From Actinopolymorpha alba DSM 45243 (GTDB lineage Bacteria > Actinomycetota > Actinomycetes > Propionibacteriales > Actinopolymorphaceae): a DNA stretch of 64,000 bases. Each line of letters begins with the position of its first letter. The first letter of the stretch is position 1. The notes under the pieces were generated by a model. That model made no database searches, had not been told where the DNA came from, and saw nothing but the letters and a program-made list of their open reading frames with translations. The translations under genes were made by a program, and so were the position numbers. This document shows, in pieces, positions 46,940 through 56,187 of this stretch. The stretch covers positions 22,474 through 86,473 of the forward strand of contig NZ_KB892760.1 of assembly GCF_000373925.1 (NCBI RefSeq), in the 5' to 3' direction.

Positions 46940-49900
46940 TCATGGCCTGAGCGTGACGATCGTGCGGCCGATCTCGTTGGTGCCGTCCCCGAGGGAGAGC
47001 ACGCCGAGGTAGCGGCCACCGGCGGTCAGGGAGTTCCAGGCGAGCGTCACCGTCGCGTCGCCGCCGGTCGTCGCCTGCTGGCTGGCCGGTGTCGCGGTGA
47101 GGTTTCCGGTCGCCGGGCCGACCACCCAGTCGTAGTGCTTCACCGTCCCCTTGGTCTGGCCGGTCGGCAGGGCGTACTGAACGACGTACACGGAGTACGT
47201 CCCGGCCGCGCTGAGGGTCACCGACTCCTCGGAGGTACCGGAGGCGCTGGACCCGACCAGCTGTCCCGACGCGTTGTAGACGAACAGGTCGAGGTCCGTG
47301 CCGACGCCGTAGTCGGCGTCGTACGTCGCGAACCTGGCGAGCTTGCTGCCCGCGGGTACCTCGACCGTGACCTTGCCGACCGCTGGGCCGGTGGCCGGGC
47401 GGTTGGGGTCGAAGGAGGTGTTGACGCCGACCAGCTCCATGGTCGTGGTGTTGGCCGGGACGACGCCAGCGGCCTGCGCGGTCAGCGTGCCGGTGTAGCC
47501 GGTCTTGACCTTCAGGGTGGTGGACCCGGTGGCGCCCGTGCCAGTCACCTCGCCCGGCGTCGCGACTGCCACGCCGCGGACGGCGATCGGGCTGCGTACG
47601 TCGGTGAGGTCCTTGGCCGCGGCCTGCCAGGTCAGCGAGCCGAACGCCCACTGTCCGAGCGTGCCGGTGGTCCGCGTGACCTTCACCGTGAACTTCGCCG
47701 ACTGACCCTTCTTGATCGTGAGGCGCTCGGGAGCGACCGCCACGGAGTAGCCGGCCGGCGCCTCGACCTTCGCGGTGAAGACCTGGTCGCGACCGGTCAC
47801 GTTGGTGACCGCGCGGGTCACCGTCTGCTCGCCCGGCAGAGCACCGATGCTGATCGACGGGTAGTTGAGGTCACTCGGGTCGATCGAGCCGCGGGCGCAC
47901 TGCGGCTTGCCGCTGCGCTGACCCGTGCCGCAGAGGAACTTCTCCCAGTCGGCCTTTCCGCTGGAGTAGACCAGGCCCGGCGTGAAGGACTCCGCCGGAC
48001 GGACGTGCCCCGCGCCGAAGTCCAGTGGCGTGGCGGCGCGACCGGCCCGCTGGATGGGCTCGCCCGCGTTGTCCTTCTGGCCCGCGCTGGTCATCAGGGC
48101 CGACTTCACCCAGATCGGGGACCAGGTGGGGTTCTTGCCGATGAGGAGCGCGGCCAGGCCGGCGATGTGCGGGCTCGACATCGACGTACCCGAGTAGGCG
48201 TCCCAGTTGTTGTCGTTGTTTCCTGGCGGCGCCACCGCGGCGATCACGTCCACGCCGGGCGCGGTGATGTCAGGCTTGAGCAGGTCGCCGGCACCCGCGC
48301 GGGCCGGTCCGGCTGAGGAGAACGCCGCCATCTCCGGTGCCCGCGCCTTGACGCTCACGCTCTCCGAGAGCGAGGCGGTGGCACCCGCCGTAGCGGCGTA
48401 CGCCTTGATGGCCAGGCCCGCCGCGCTGTTGACGTGAACCGTCGGAACGAAGTGGAAGTCGGCGTTGAGGGAGTTGTCAGGGTCGTTGTAGTGGACCATG
48501 CCGACCCCGCCGGCGTCGCGAACCGTCCGGCTCTTGTCGATCCGGGCGTTGTCGCCGCGCTTGCAGAGTACGACCTTGCCGATCACCTTCGCCGGGTCAA
48601 GCGAGCCGGCCTTGCAGAGCTCGGCGTCGGACGCGGACTCGCCCGCCTTGACCGCCGCGCCGGCGTCGACCAGCCCGGTGCTCGCCACCGCCGGTCCGAC
48701 ACCGATACCGGCGTAGGTCTGGCCCTTGCCGAGCGTGACACTCTTGGGCGACGACCGGTCGTGGGTGCTGGCCGCGACGGTCGTCACCCACGGCGAGTTG
48801 TGCGCGACGGTGCTCGCGCCCGGGCCGCTGTTGCCGGCCGAGGCCGCGACGAAGACACCGGCGTCAGCAGCGCCGAGGAAGGCCAGCTCCACCGGGTCGA
48901 CGAAGGACGTCTGGGATCCGGAAATGGAGTAGTTGATCACGTCGACGCCGTCCGCGACCGCGTCGTCGATCGCCGCGACGAGGTCGACCGTGCCGCCGCT
49001 GCCGCCACCGTCGGGCTGCTGCCACAGCACCTTGTAGACGGCGATCCGCGCGGCGGGCGCCATGCCGGAGGCGGTGCCCACGGTGAGGCCGTTGATGGCC
49101 GCCGTCACGCCGTGGTTGCCGGCGGAGGTGGACGCGGTGTGCGAACCGTGACCGCCGAAGTCGCGCGGCGACTTGAACTCGCCGTCGAGCTGGTCGCCCA
49201 GGCCGCTCGCGTTGTACCAGCGGGCGCCGATCACCTTGTTGTTGCAGGCGATCCGGCCGGTCTCACCGCGGTCGCAGGTGCCCTTCCACTTACTGGAGAT
49301 GGCCCGCGCGTCGGGGCGGGGTTCGGGCAGGGCCGCGAAGCTGGGGTTCTCCGGCCAGATACCGGTGTCGAGAACGCCGACGATGACGCCTTCGCCAGCG
49401 CGCGCGTCGCCGCCGAACCGCGTGTTCCAGACGCCGTCCTTGCCTTCGAGGCCGAGCATCTCCGGGGTGGACACCGTGTCCGCCTTCCGGATCTCGTTCT
49501 TCCAGACGCCGAGGACACCGGGCGTCCGGCGGAGCTTGCTGACCTGCGCCGGAGTCAGGCGGGTCGCGAAGCCGTTGAAGGCGACGCCGTAGTCACGTAG
49601 GACCGGCACGCCGGAGATCCCGCCCCTGCGGCGTACGTCGTCCCGGGACTTCTTGAGCTCGGCGCGGTACTCCTTGGCCGCCGCGGACCGGGCGTCGACC
49701 TTCCCGCCCTGGGCTGGCCTGGTCGCCGGCAGACCCTTGACGCCACCGGTGTACGACGCGAGCGGCTCGCCGTCGACCTGGACGAGGTAGAGGTCAGTGG
49801 GGGCGGACTTGGGCGCCTCGGGGAGGACGCCGGCCGATGCCGGTGCGGCGACCAGTGCCGCCACCGCCGTGGCAAGGAGCACCAGGTGGGCGGGGCGCCT

Positions 49901-49942
49901 TACCTTCAGGCGCGACCTCAACCCCCTGCGTCGTATGGACAC
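46940..49942 (-). CDS. Secreted subtilisin-like serine protease (S8) with PA domain
   Basis: The 1000-residue protein has a signal peptide (HLVLLATAVAALVAAPASAG) and an inhibitor_I9 propeptide (about 50-150). The catalytic triad is D192 (VLDTGIWPE), H265 (GGHGSHTA) and S587 (SGTSMSSPH), with N371 as oxyanion residue. A protease-associated domain is inserted at about 430-530. Fibronectin-like and pre-peptidase C-terminal (PPC-like) domains follow (about 880-960). GTG at 49942 fits GGAGGT upstream and the signal peptide. It degrades proteins outside the cell. Confidence 0.93.
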   Translation of the reverse strand: MSIRRRGLRSRLKVRRPAHLVLLATAVAALVAAPASAGVLPEAPKSAPTDLYLVQVDGEPLASYTGGVKGLPATRPAQGGKVDARSAAAKEYRAELKKSRDDVRRRGGISGVPVLRDYGVAFNGFATRLTPAQVSKLRRTPGVLGVWKNEIRKADTVSTPEMLGLEGKDGVWNTRFGGDARAGEGVIVGVLDTGIWPENPSFAALPEPRPDARAISSKWKGTCDRGETGRIACNNKVIGARWYNASGLGDQLDGEFKSPRDFGGHGSHTASTSAGNHGVTAAINGLTVGTASGMAPAARIAVYKVLWQQPDGGGSGGTVDLVAAIDDAVADGVDVINYSISGSQTSFVDPVELAFLGAADAGVFVAASAGNSGPGASTVAHNSPWVTTVAASTHDRSSPKSVTLGKGQTYAGIGVGPAVASTGLVDAGAAVKAGESASDAELCKAGSLDPAKVIGKVVLCKRGDNARIDKSRTVRDAGGVGMVHYNDPDNSLNADFHFVPTVHVNSAAGLAIKAYAATAGATASLSESVSVKARAPEMAAFSSAGPARAGAGDLLKPDITAPGVDVIAAVAPPGNNDNNWDAYSGTSMSSPHIAGLAALLIGKNPTWSPIWVKSALMTSAGQKDNAGEPIQRAGRAATPLDFGAGHVRPAESFTPGLVYSSGKADWEKFLCGTGQRSGKPQCARGSIDPSDLNYPSISIGALPGEQTVTRAVTNVTGRDQVFTAKVEAPAGYSVAVAPERLTIKKGQSAKFTVKVTRTTGTLGQWAFGSLTWQAAAKDLTDVRSPIAVRGVAVATPGEVTGTGATGSTTLKVKTGYTGTLTAQAAGVVPANTTTMELVGVNTSFDPNRPATGPAVGKVTVEVPAGSKLARFATYDADYGVGTDLDLFVYNASGQLVGSSASGTSEESVTLSAAGTYSVYVVQYALPTGQTKGTVKHYDWVVGPATGNLTATPASQQATTGGDATVTLAWNSLTAGGRYLGVLSLGDGTNEIGRTIVTLRP

Positions 49943-50420
49943 GAGACATGACCTCCAGTAGGTGCACAGAGCGGGCCCGCCATGGCGAGGGTCGGCTGCT
50001 GGCGGCGGGCACCCCCGCGGCCCCCTCTCAGCCCGCCGCGCGTGGTTTCCGGACACGAGCGGACCAGGGCGGGGGTGTGGCATGGCGGCTGTGAGCCGAT
50101 CGACCCACAGTGGCCGGGAGCTTAGAGGTCGGAGATCATTCGCGGGAAGGGATGTGATCAGTTCTTAACTGGCCGGGTCTGGTCCCGCGAGGTTCGTGCG
50201 GGTTTGGGATCGCCCTTTGTCCGGGCAAAAAGGACGCCGTGTCCGGAGAGTCGCGGGTGCGTGGCAGCTGGCGGCCGTTGGCCGAGTGAACGTCGTCGCC
50301 GGCGGCGCGCCGGACGCCTGAGCCATCCGGTCCTGCCCGCCTCGTGCGCCGTACGCTGGCGGCATCTGGGTCAGACCAGCCCAACTGACACCGTGCCCTC
50401 GACGTGGAGGCGATTGCAGG
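49943..50420. other. Intergenic region between divergent protease and mutase genes
   Basis: These 478 bases are GC-rich and hold no open frame I would call. Both promoters must lie here, but no clear -35/-10 pair stands out. Small hairpins near 50190 and 50220 are too weak to assign. Confidence 0.4.
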
Positions 50421-52037
50421 ATGAAGGACCGCGCGGAGTCGGCGGCGTCGCGGCCCGCCGGCCGGCCGTCGGAGTCGGGGTTTGCCATCGAGCCGGTCTA
50501 CGGTCCGGACGACCTCCCCGGATGGGTGCCGGCCGAGAAACTCGGCGAGCCCGGCAGGTATCCGTACACCCGGGGCGTCTACCCGACGATGTACACCGGC
50601 CGCACCTGGACGATGCGCCAGTACGCCGGCTTTGGGACCGCCGTCGAGTCCAACCGCCGCTACCACCAGCTCATCGAGGCGGGCAGCGCTGGCCTGTCGG
50701 TGGCGTTCGACCTGCCCACCCAGATGGGCTACGACTCCGACGCTCCCGTGGCGCACGGTGAGGTCGGCAAGGTCGGTGTCGCGATCGACTCGGTCGAGGA
50801 CATGCGCCTGCTCTTCGACGGGATCCCGCTCGACCGGGTGTCGACGTCGATGACGATCAACGCTCCGGCCGCGGTGCTTCTCCTGCTGTACCAACTCGTG
50901 GGGGAGGAGCACGGGGTCGCGCCCGGGCTGCTGAGCGGCACCATCCAGAACGACGTCCTGAAGGAGTACATCGCCCGCGGCACCTACATCTACCCGCCGA
51001 AGGCCTCGCTGCGCTTGGTGTCCGACATCTTCCGCTACTGTCAACGCGAGCTTGCGCGCTTCAACACGATCTCGATCTCGGGCTATCACATGGCCGAGGC
51101 GGGTGCGACGCCCGCGCAGGAGATCGCGTTCACCCTCGCCAACGGGATCGAGTACGTCCGGGCCGCGATCGGTGCAGGCCTGGACGTCGACGAGTTCGCG
51201 CCGCGGCTGTCGTTCTTCTTCGTGGCCCGCACCTCGCTGCTGGAGGAGGTCGCGAAGTTCCGGGCCGCCCGGCGGATCTGGGCGAAGGTGATGCGGGAGG
51301 AGTTCGGGTCGCGCGACCCCCGGAGCCAGATGCTTCGGTTCCACACCCAGACGGCCGGGGTTCAGCTGACCGCGCAACAACCGGAGATCAACCTGGTGCG
51401 GGTCGCGATCCAGGGCCTGGCCGCGGTGCTGGGTGGCACGCAGTCGCTGCACACGAACGCCTACGACGAAGCGATCGCGCTGCCCACCGAGAAGGCTGCC
51501 CGGCTGGCGCTGCGTACCCAGCAGGTCCTGGCGTACGAAACCGACGTCACCAAGACCGTCGACCCGTTCGCGGGTTCGTACGCCGTGGAGTCGCTCACCG
51601 AGGAGGTCGAGGAGGCGGCGCTGGAGTTGATGGCAACAGTGGAAGACCTCGGCGGTGCGGTTGCCGCGATCGAGAAGGGCTACCAGAAGGCGGAGATCGA
51701 GCATTCGGCGTACCGCATCGCCCGCGAGATCGACAACGGTGAGCGCGTGGTGGTAGGCGTGAACAGGTTCACGGTGGCGGAGGAGGAGCCGTACGAACCA
51801 CTGCGCGTCGACCCGGCGATCGAGGAGGCGCAGCGCTCCCGGCTGGCCAAGCTCCGGGCGAACCGCTCGTCTGCCGACGTCGAACGCCACCTGGCCGCGC
51901 TGCGGGCGGCGGCGGCCGGGACCGACAACGTGCTCTATCCCATGAAGGCCGCCCTGGCCGCGCGCGCGACAGTGGGCGAGGTCTGCGACGCGCTGCGCGA
52001 GGTGTGGGGCGTCTACACCCCCACCGACGCCCTCTGA
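50421..52037 (+). CDS. Acyl-CoA mutase large subunit (methylmalonyl-CoA mutase family)
   Basis: The 538-residue protein matches the substrate-binding barrel of B12-dependent acyl-CoA mutases: [45 protein letters not shown] and [19 protein letters not shown]. It ends without the cobalamin-binding domain (D-x-H-x2-G), so a separate small subunit encoded elsewhere is expected, as in isobutyryl- or 2-hydroxyisobutyryl-CoA mutases. The exact substrate (methylmalonyl-, isobutyryl- or another acyl-CoA) cannot be set by eye. ATG follows the sequence GCAGG. Confidence 0.9.
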   Translation: MKDRAESAASRPAGRPSESGFAIEPVYGPDDLPGWVPAEKLGEPGRYPYTRGVYPTMYTGRTWTMRQYAGFGTAVESNRRYHQLIEAGSAGLSVAFDLPTQMGYDSDAPVAHGEVGKVGVAIDSVEDMRLLFDGIPLDRVSTSMTINAPAAVLLLLYQLVGEEHGVAPGLLSGTIQNDVLKEYIARGTYIYPPKASLRLVSDIFRYCQRELARFNTISISGYHMAEAGATPAQEIAFTLANGIEYVRAAIGAGLDVDEFAPRLSFFFVARTSLLEEVAKFRAARRIWAKVMREEFGSRDPRSQMLRFHTQTAGVQLTAQQPEINLVRVAIQGLAAVLGGTQSLHTNAYDEAIALPTEKAARLALRTQQVLAYETDVTKTVDPFAGSYAVESLTEEVEEAALELMATVEDLGGAVAAIEKGYQKAEIEHSAYRIAREIDNGERVVVGVNRFTVAEEEPYEPLRVDPAIEEAQRSRLAKLRANRSSADVERHLAALRAAAAGTDNVLYPMKAALAARATVGEVCDALREVWGVYTPTDAL

Positions 52038-52056
52038 CCTCTCCGACCTAGCCTGA

Positions 52057-52119
52057 CCGTGATCATGACCTGAGTTATGAAGGTTTTCGGGAGCTATGGC
52101 CCCTTCTGCCTTCATGATC
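52057..52119 (+). repeat. 63-bp palindromic element, left copy
   Basis: This element matches the reverse complement of 53210-53272 at about 48 of 63 positions, with no gaps. It folds into a hairpin (ATGAAGG...CCTTCAT, GGG/CCC) around a loop AGCTATGG. It lies between the convergent mutase and DUF559 genes and could terminate both. Confidence 0.7.
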
Positions 52120-52138
52120 TTGGTAGCGAACGTCCCTA

Positions 52139-53104
52139 TCATGCGACTACCTCACCAACGGCGCAGGTAGGCCCGCATGGCCCCGCCCAACTCGTCCAGC
52201 CGTTGGCGCGCAGGACCTGCGCCACCTGTGCTGCTACCCGGCAGCTGTTGGTCGTGGTGTCCGTCCAGCCATAGCGGAGGGTGTCGCGCCCTCGCGTGGT
52301 CGCGAGATTGTCCCGTTGGTAGTCGCGGAACTTTCCGTCCGTCTCGTGGCCGAGGCGGCCGTCCAACTCGACGATCAGCTTGTACGCGTCGTACTCCACA
52401 TCAGTCCGGTTGCTCCGACCGCCCACTTGGTGGCGTCGCTGTCGGCGTCCTTCGGGGAGTCCGTGAGCGCGCTCGACCTTCCTGACGTAGGCCACCTCGA
52501 GTGGTGATTCGGCGCCTGCGGATACCTCCGAGAGGATCTCGTTGATCGTCTTTCGCCATCGGATCTTCTTGCGAGCGTCGAGTGCTATACCGAGCCGTTC
52601 AGGTGTCGTACGACGGCGTTGACAGGCGACCGTGAGCAACGACACCACCTGCTCGGGGCGGCCGGCTCGGTCGATCAGGTCGAGGATCGTGTCTTCCGGC
52701 CTGGTGATCGGGGGAAACCGGGTGGGATGCCGGGACTCGTCGAGCCGGGTCGCGTAGTGGATCTGAACGCTGGCGAGGCTGGCGACCCTCCGGTGGACCG
52801 GGATCGTGACCTGGATCCTGCGGGGGGATGCGTCGAGAATTCCCCAGAGTTCGGCGGCAGTCTCATGGCTGAGTGTCGCGCCGTCTCCCGCGTAGAGCAG
52901 GGCCGCCCAGATCTGCGACACGCGCGGCAACGGCCCGCTGAACGTGGCGTAGACGCGGGGGTGTACCCGTTGCCAGCGACCGGCGCGTACTTCCATGCGC
53001 GCCAGATCGGCGCTGAGGCTGGCGCGGCTTATCTGCCGGCGGGCGATCATGCCGGCCTGGCGTTCGACATCGGCGCGAAGGGCGGGAGGAAGGTCCTTGA
53101 TCAC
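52139..53104 (-). CDS. AbiEi-like / DUF559 domain protein
   Basis: The 321-residue protein has an N-terminal region resembling AbiEi-type antitoxin winged-helix proteins (QISRASLSADLARMEVRAGRWQRVHPRVYAT, then LSHETAAELWGI) and a C-terminal DUF559 nuclease-like segment (TDVEYDAYKLIVELDGRLGHETDGKFRDYQRDN) with an acidic D/E...E-x-D core as in Vsr-type nucleases. Such proteins are common, often single genes in actinobacteria, with unknown role. It is flanked by inverted copies of a 63-bp palindromic element. Confidence 0.75.
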   Translation of the reverse strand: MIKDLPPALRADVERQAGMIARRQISRASLSADLARMEVRAGRWQRVHPRVYATFSGPLPRVSQIWAALLYAGDGATLSHETAAELWGILDASPRRIQVTIPVHRRVASLASVQIHYATRLDESRHPTRFPPITRPEDTILDLIDRAGRPEQVVSLLTVACQRRRTTPERLGIALDARKKIRWRKTINEILSEVSAGAESPLEVAYVRKVERAHGLPEGRRQRRHQVGGRSNRTDVEYDAYKLIVELDGRLGHETDGKFRDYQRDNLATTRGRDTLRYGWTDTTTNSCRVAAQVAQVLRANGWTSWAGPCGPTCAVGEVVA

Positions 53105-53209
53105 GGATCAACGGTGACGTTCAACTCAAGGCCGCGTGCGTTTCGAAGGCCAGATTGTGGATGGCTTTGCCGGACGGGCTCTTGTGGATGAAATCGCCGC
53201 AGCCCCTGT

Positions 53210-53272
53210 GATCATGAAGCCAGACGGGGCTATACGTCCCGAAACCATTCATGAACGCGATCATGATCACGG
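53210..53272 (-). repeat. 63-bp palindromic element, right copy
   Basis: This is an inverted copy of 52057-52119. It lies between divergently transcribed genes, where a terminator is not expected, which argues that the element is a repeat in its own right. The plus-strand loop reads GCTATACG. Confidence 0.7.
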
Positions 53273-53401
53273 GGCAGTCGAGCGGGGTGGGAATGCTGTT
53301 CCGAGTGGGGCACCTCCTCGGTGGGAAGGATGGGTCGTGACGGAGGGAGGGTGGCAACGCTCCGTGAAGGGTGGGGTGGCGTGGGTCACAACAAAGGTGA
53401 G

Positions 53402-54640
53402 GTGGACAATCAAACGGTGCACCTCGATTCCGAAGTCGCTGCCGAGGTGGACCGGCTCGCCAAGACTTACGCCGACGAGCTGATCGTCTTTCGGCGCGAC
53501 CTCCACGCTCATCCCGAGCCCAGCCGGGAGGAGGTCCGTACGACCAAGGCCGTCGCGGACCGGCTTCTTGCCGCCGGTCTCACGCCCTCGACACTGTCGG
53601 TGGGCACCGGCCTGACCTGCGACATCGGGCCGTCGGCCCCGCACATGGGCCGGGTGGCGTTGCGCGCCGACCTCGATGCGCTGCGGGTCGCCGACGAGAA
53701 GTCCGTGGCCTACCGCTCGACCCGGCCGGGTGTCTGTCACGCCTGCGGCCACGATGTTCACACTGCGGTGGTGTTGGGCGCCGGGCTCGTCCTGGCGGAG
53801 CTGGCCGCGACGGGGATGCTCCGCCACGGCGTACGCCTGATCTTCCAGCCGTCGGAGGAGGTCATCCCCGGCGGTGCGCTCGACGTGATCGAGGCGGGCG
53901 GTCTCGACGGGGTCGACCAGATCTTCGGTCTGCACTGCGACCCGCGCCTCGACGTCGGGATGGTTGGCCTGCGGACCGGGTCCCTCACGTCCGCGGCCGA
54001 CCGGGTGCACGTACGCCTGACCGGGCCGGGCGGCCACACGGCGCGCCCGCACCTGTCCGCCGATCTCATCCATGCACTCGGCACGCTGGTGAGCCAGCTG
54101 CCGTCCGCCCTGTCGCGGCGGGTGGACCCGAGGTCGGGACTCACGCTCGTCTGGGGTCGGGTCCACGCGGGTGCCGCGGCCAACGCGATCCCCATGGAGG
54201 GTGAGGCTGAGGGCACGCTCCGTTGCCTCGACGCGCGGGTGTGGGAGACAGCCGCGGACCTGGTGCCAGCGCTCGTCCGCGACATCGTCGCGCCGTACGG
54301 CGTCGGTGTCGAGGCCGAGGTGCACCGAGGGGTGCCGCCGGTTGTCAATGACCCGTTGGCGGTGTCCCTCATGCAGGACGCGGTGGAGTCGACGCTCGGA
54401 CGCGGCGCGGTCGCGACCACCGAGCAGAGCCTTGGTGGCGAGGACTTCGCCTGGTATCTCATGCGGGTACGCGGTTGCATGGCCCGGCTCGGTGTGCGGG
54501 CACCCGGCAACCCGATGCCGTACGACCTGCACCAGGGCACCTTCGACGTCGACGAGCACGCCATCGTCGTGGGGGTACGCCTGCTCGTCGCCGCCGCCCT
54601 GCTCGCCGGCGGATGGGACGAGGCCCTCACCGGATCCTGA
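53402..54640 (+). CDS. M20D family amidohydrolase
   Basis: The 412-residue metallohydrolase is of the IAA-amino acid hydrolase / N-acyl-amino acid amidohydrolase type. Visible motifs are FRRDLHAHPEPS, HACGHDVHTAV (metal ligands), FQPSEEVIPGGA (catalytic and ligand acids), GPGGHTARP and a late GGEDFAWYL. It removes acyl groups from amino acids or hippurate-like substrates in the cytoplasm. The start is uncertain: GTG at 53402 is used, and GTG at 53381 is the main alternative. Confidence 0.9.
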   Translation: MDNQTVHLDSEVAAEVDRLAKTYADELIVFRRDLHAHPEPSREEVRTTKAVADRLLAAGLTPSTLSVGTGLTCDIGPSAPHMGRVALRADLDALRVADEKSVAYRSTRPGVCHACGHDVHTAVVLGAGLVLAELAATGMLRHGVRLIFQPSEEVIPGGALDVIEAGGLDGVDQIFGLHCDPRLDVGMVGLRTGSLTSAADRVHVRLTGPGGHTARPHLSADLIHALGTLVSQLPSALSRRVDPRSGLTLVWGRVHAGAAANAIPMEGEAEGTLRCLDARVWETAADLVPALVRDIVAPYGVGVEAEVHRGVPPVVNDPLAVSLMQDAVESTLGRGAVATTEQSLGGEDFAWYLMRVRGCMARLGVRAPGNPMPYDLHQGTFDVDEHAIVVGVRLLVAAALLAGGWDEALTGS

Positions 54641-54804
54641 TCCGGATCTGTCCCGCGATCTTGCCGGCGGCGACCTGATTCAGCGCGGGCATTCGCCTAC
54701 AGGCAGGTAACACAGGAGATCATCCGGCTCGGCCCAAAGGTCACGGGACGGTCTCACGTGCCTGCAGGTGACCTCGGGTGTCTTCCCCTGAAACGGGCGC
54801 GCCT

Positions 54805-54810
54805 TATAGT
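54805..54810 (+). promoter_or_regulatory. Probable -10 box of the nucleoside operon
   Basis: TATAGT lies 86 bases before the TTG start of the BMP lipoprotein gene, in a GC-rich region where such a hexamer is rare. No convincing -35 was found at the right distance. Confidence 0.4.
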
Positions 54811-54895
54811 CACCCATGCGCATTGCTCGGCGCCCGCAGGCGCGACAGGTGGCGTGCGCGCGCATCCACCAAAGTCTCGCTTAGGAGGGCGGCAC

Positions 54896-56035
54896 TTGAG
54901 TAAGTACCTGAAGGGCCTCGCTGTTCTTGGCGCGATGACGCTGGTCGTCACCGCGTGTGGGAGCAGGCCAACTGAAAGCAATCAGTCGGAGGGGTCAGAC
55001 AAGACGAACTCGGCGAGTCCGCAGGCGGGGGCCAAGGATTTCCGGGCCTGCATGGTTTCGGACTCGGGTGGATTCGACGACAAGTCCTTCAACCAGACGT
55101 CCTACAAGGGTCTGTTGGACGCCAAAAAGGAACTCGGCGTCTCCTCGTCCACCGCCGAAAGCAAGTCGGACGGTGACTATCCCAAGAACGTCGGCGGCAT
55201 GGTCGACGCGAAGTGCAACGTCATCGTCACGGTGGGCTTCAAGCTCGGTGACCAGACGGCGATCTCCGCGTCCGAGAACCCCACCATCAAGTTCGGCATC
55301 GTCGACTACGACATCAAGGCGACCGACCTCAAGAAGACCAACCTCAAAGAGGTCCCGACCAACGTCAAGTCGCTGCTGTTCAACACCGCGCAGTCGAGCT
55401 TCCTCGCGGGTTACCTCGCCGCCGGCATGAGCAAGAGCGGCAAGGTCGGCACGTTCGGCGGGCTTCCCATCCCGACCGTCACCATCTTCATGGACGGGTT
55501 CTGGGAAGGCGTTCAGTACTTCAACCAGCAGAAGAAAAAGAACGTCCAGGTGCTCGGCTGGAACGAAACCACCCAGAAGGGCTTGTTCACCAACGACTTC
55601 GAGAACAAAGCCCAGGGCAAGAACACCGCCAGCAACCTCATCAGCCAGGGCGCCGACATCGTCTTCCCGGTGGCCGGCCCGGCCGGACTCGGTGGCCTCG
55701 AGGCCGCGAAAGCCTCCGGCGGCAAGGTGAACGCCATCTGGGTCGACACCGACGGCTGTGTGAGCGCGCCGGAGTACTGCAATGTCCTACTGACCAGCGT
55801 CGACAAGGGCATGGACGTCGCGGTCCAGGACGTCATCACCACGTCGTTCCAGGACAAGTTCGACAACACGCCGTACGTCGGCACGCTGGACAACGGCGGC
55901 ACCGGACTCGCGCCGTACCACGAGTGGGACAGCAAGATTCCGGCGGATCTCAAGGCCGAGATCGACCAGCTCAAGAAGGACATCATCGACGGCAAGATCG
56001 CCATCAAGTCGAAGGTGCAGCCGCAATCCCAGTGA
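54896..56035 (+). CDS. BMP family nucleoside-binding lipoprotein
   Basis: The 379-residue protein has a lipoprotein signal (LAVLGAMTLVVTAC) and the BMP/Med fold markers SGGFDDKSFNQTSYKGL, FGIVDYD, NTAQSSFLAGYLAAG and WVDTDGC. It captures nucleosides outside the cell for the ABC transporter encoded next. TTG at 54896 is chosen because TAGGAGGG lies seven bases upstream and the signal peptide begins there. It is the first gene of the nucleoside uptake and salvage operon. Confidence 0.93.
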   Translation: MSKYLKGLAVLGAMTLVVTACGSRPTESNQSEGSDKTNSASPQAGAKDFRACMVSDSGGFDDKSFNQTSYKGLLDAKKELGVSSSTAESKSDGDYPKNVGGMVDAKCNVIVTVGFKLGDQTAISASENPTIKFGIVDYDIKATDLKKTNLKEVPTNVKSLLFNTAQSSFLAGYLAAGMSKSGKVGTFGGLPIPTVTIFMDGFWEGVQYFNQQKKKNVQVLGWNETTQKGLFTNDFENKAQGKNTASNLISQGADIVFPVAGPAGLGGLEAAKASGGKVNAIWVDTDGCVSAPEYCNVLLTSVDKGMDVAVQDVITTSFQDKFDNTPYVGTLDNGGTGLAPYHEWDSKIPADLKAEIDQLKKDIIDGKIAIKSKVQPQSQ

Positions 56036-56187
56036 CCACTGCGGTGTCGGCGTCGTCCACGGGCCGAGGAGGAGGGGCACCGGCTGTCCGGTGTCCCCCT
56101 CCTCACCTGGAGTCCGTATGCCTCACACACGCGCGGGTCTGAGGAGCCTGACATGATCCAAGGGACGCCCCCTGGAGGAGTCGCCCT

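Noticed and set aside
46802..48316. Long open frame (504 codons) on the plus strand opposite the subtilase
   Set aside because: It is antisense to a clearly identified protease, rich in Arg and Gly with no motifs. It is an effect of high GC content.
50136..52142. Open frame of 668 codons opposite the acyl-CoA mutase
   Set aside because: It has no recognisable domain, and the plus-strand mutase is unmistakable. It is a shadow frame.
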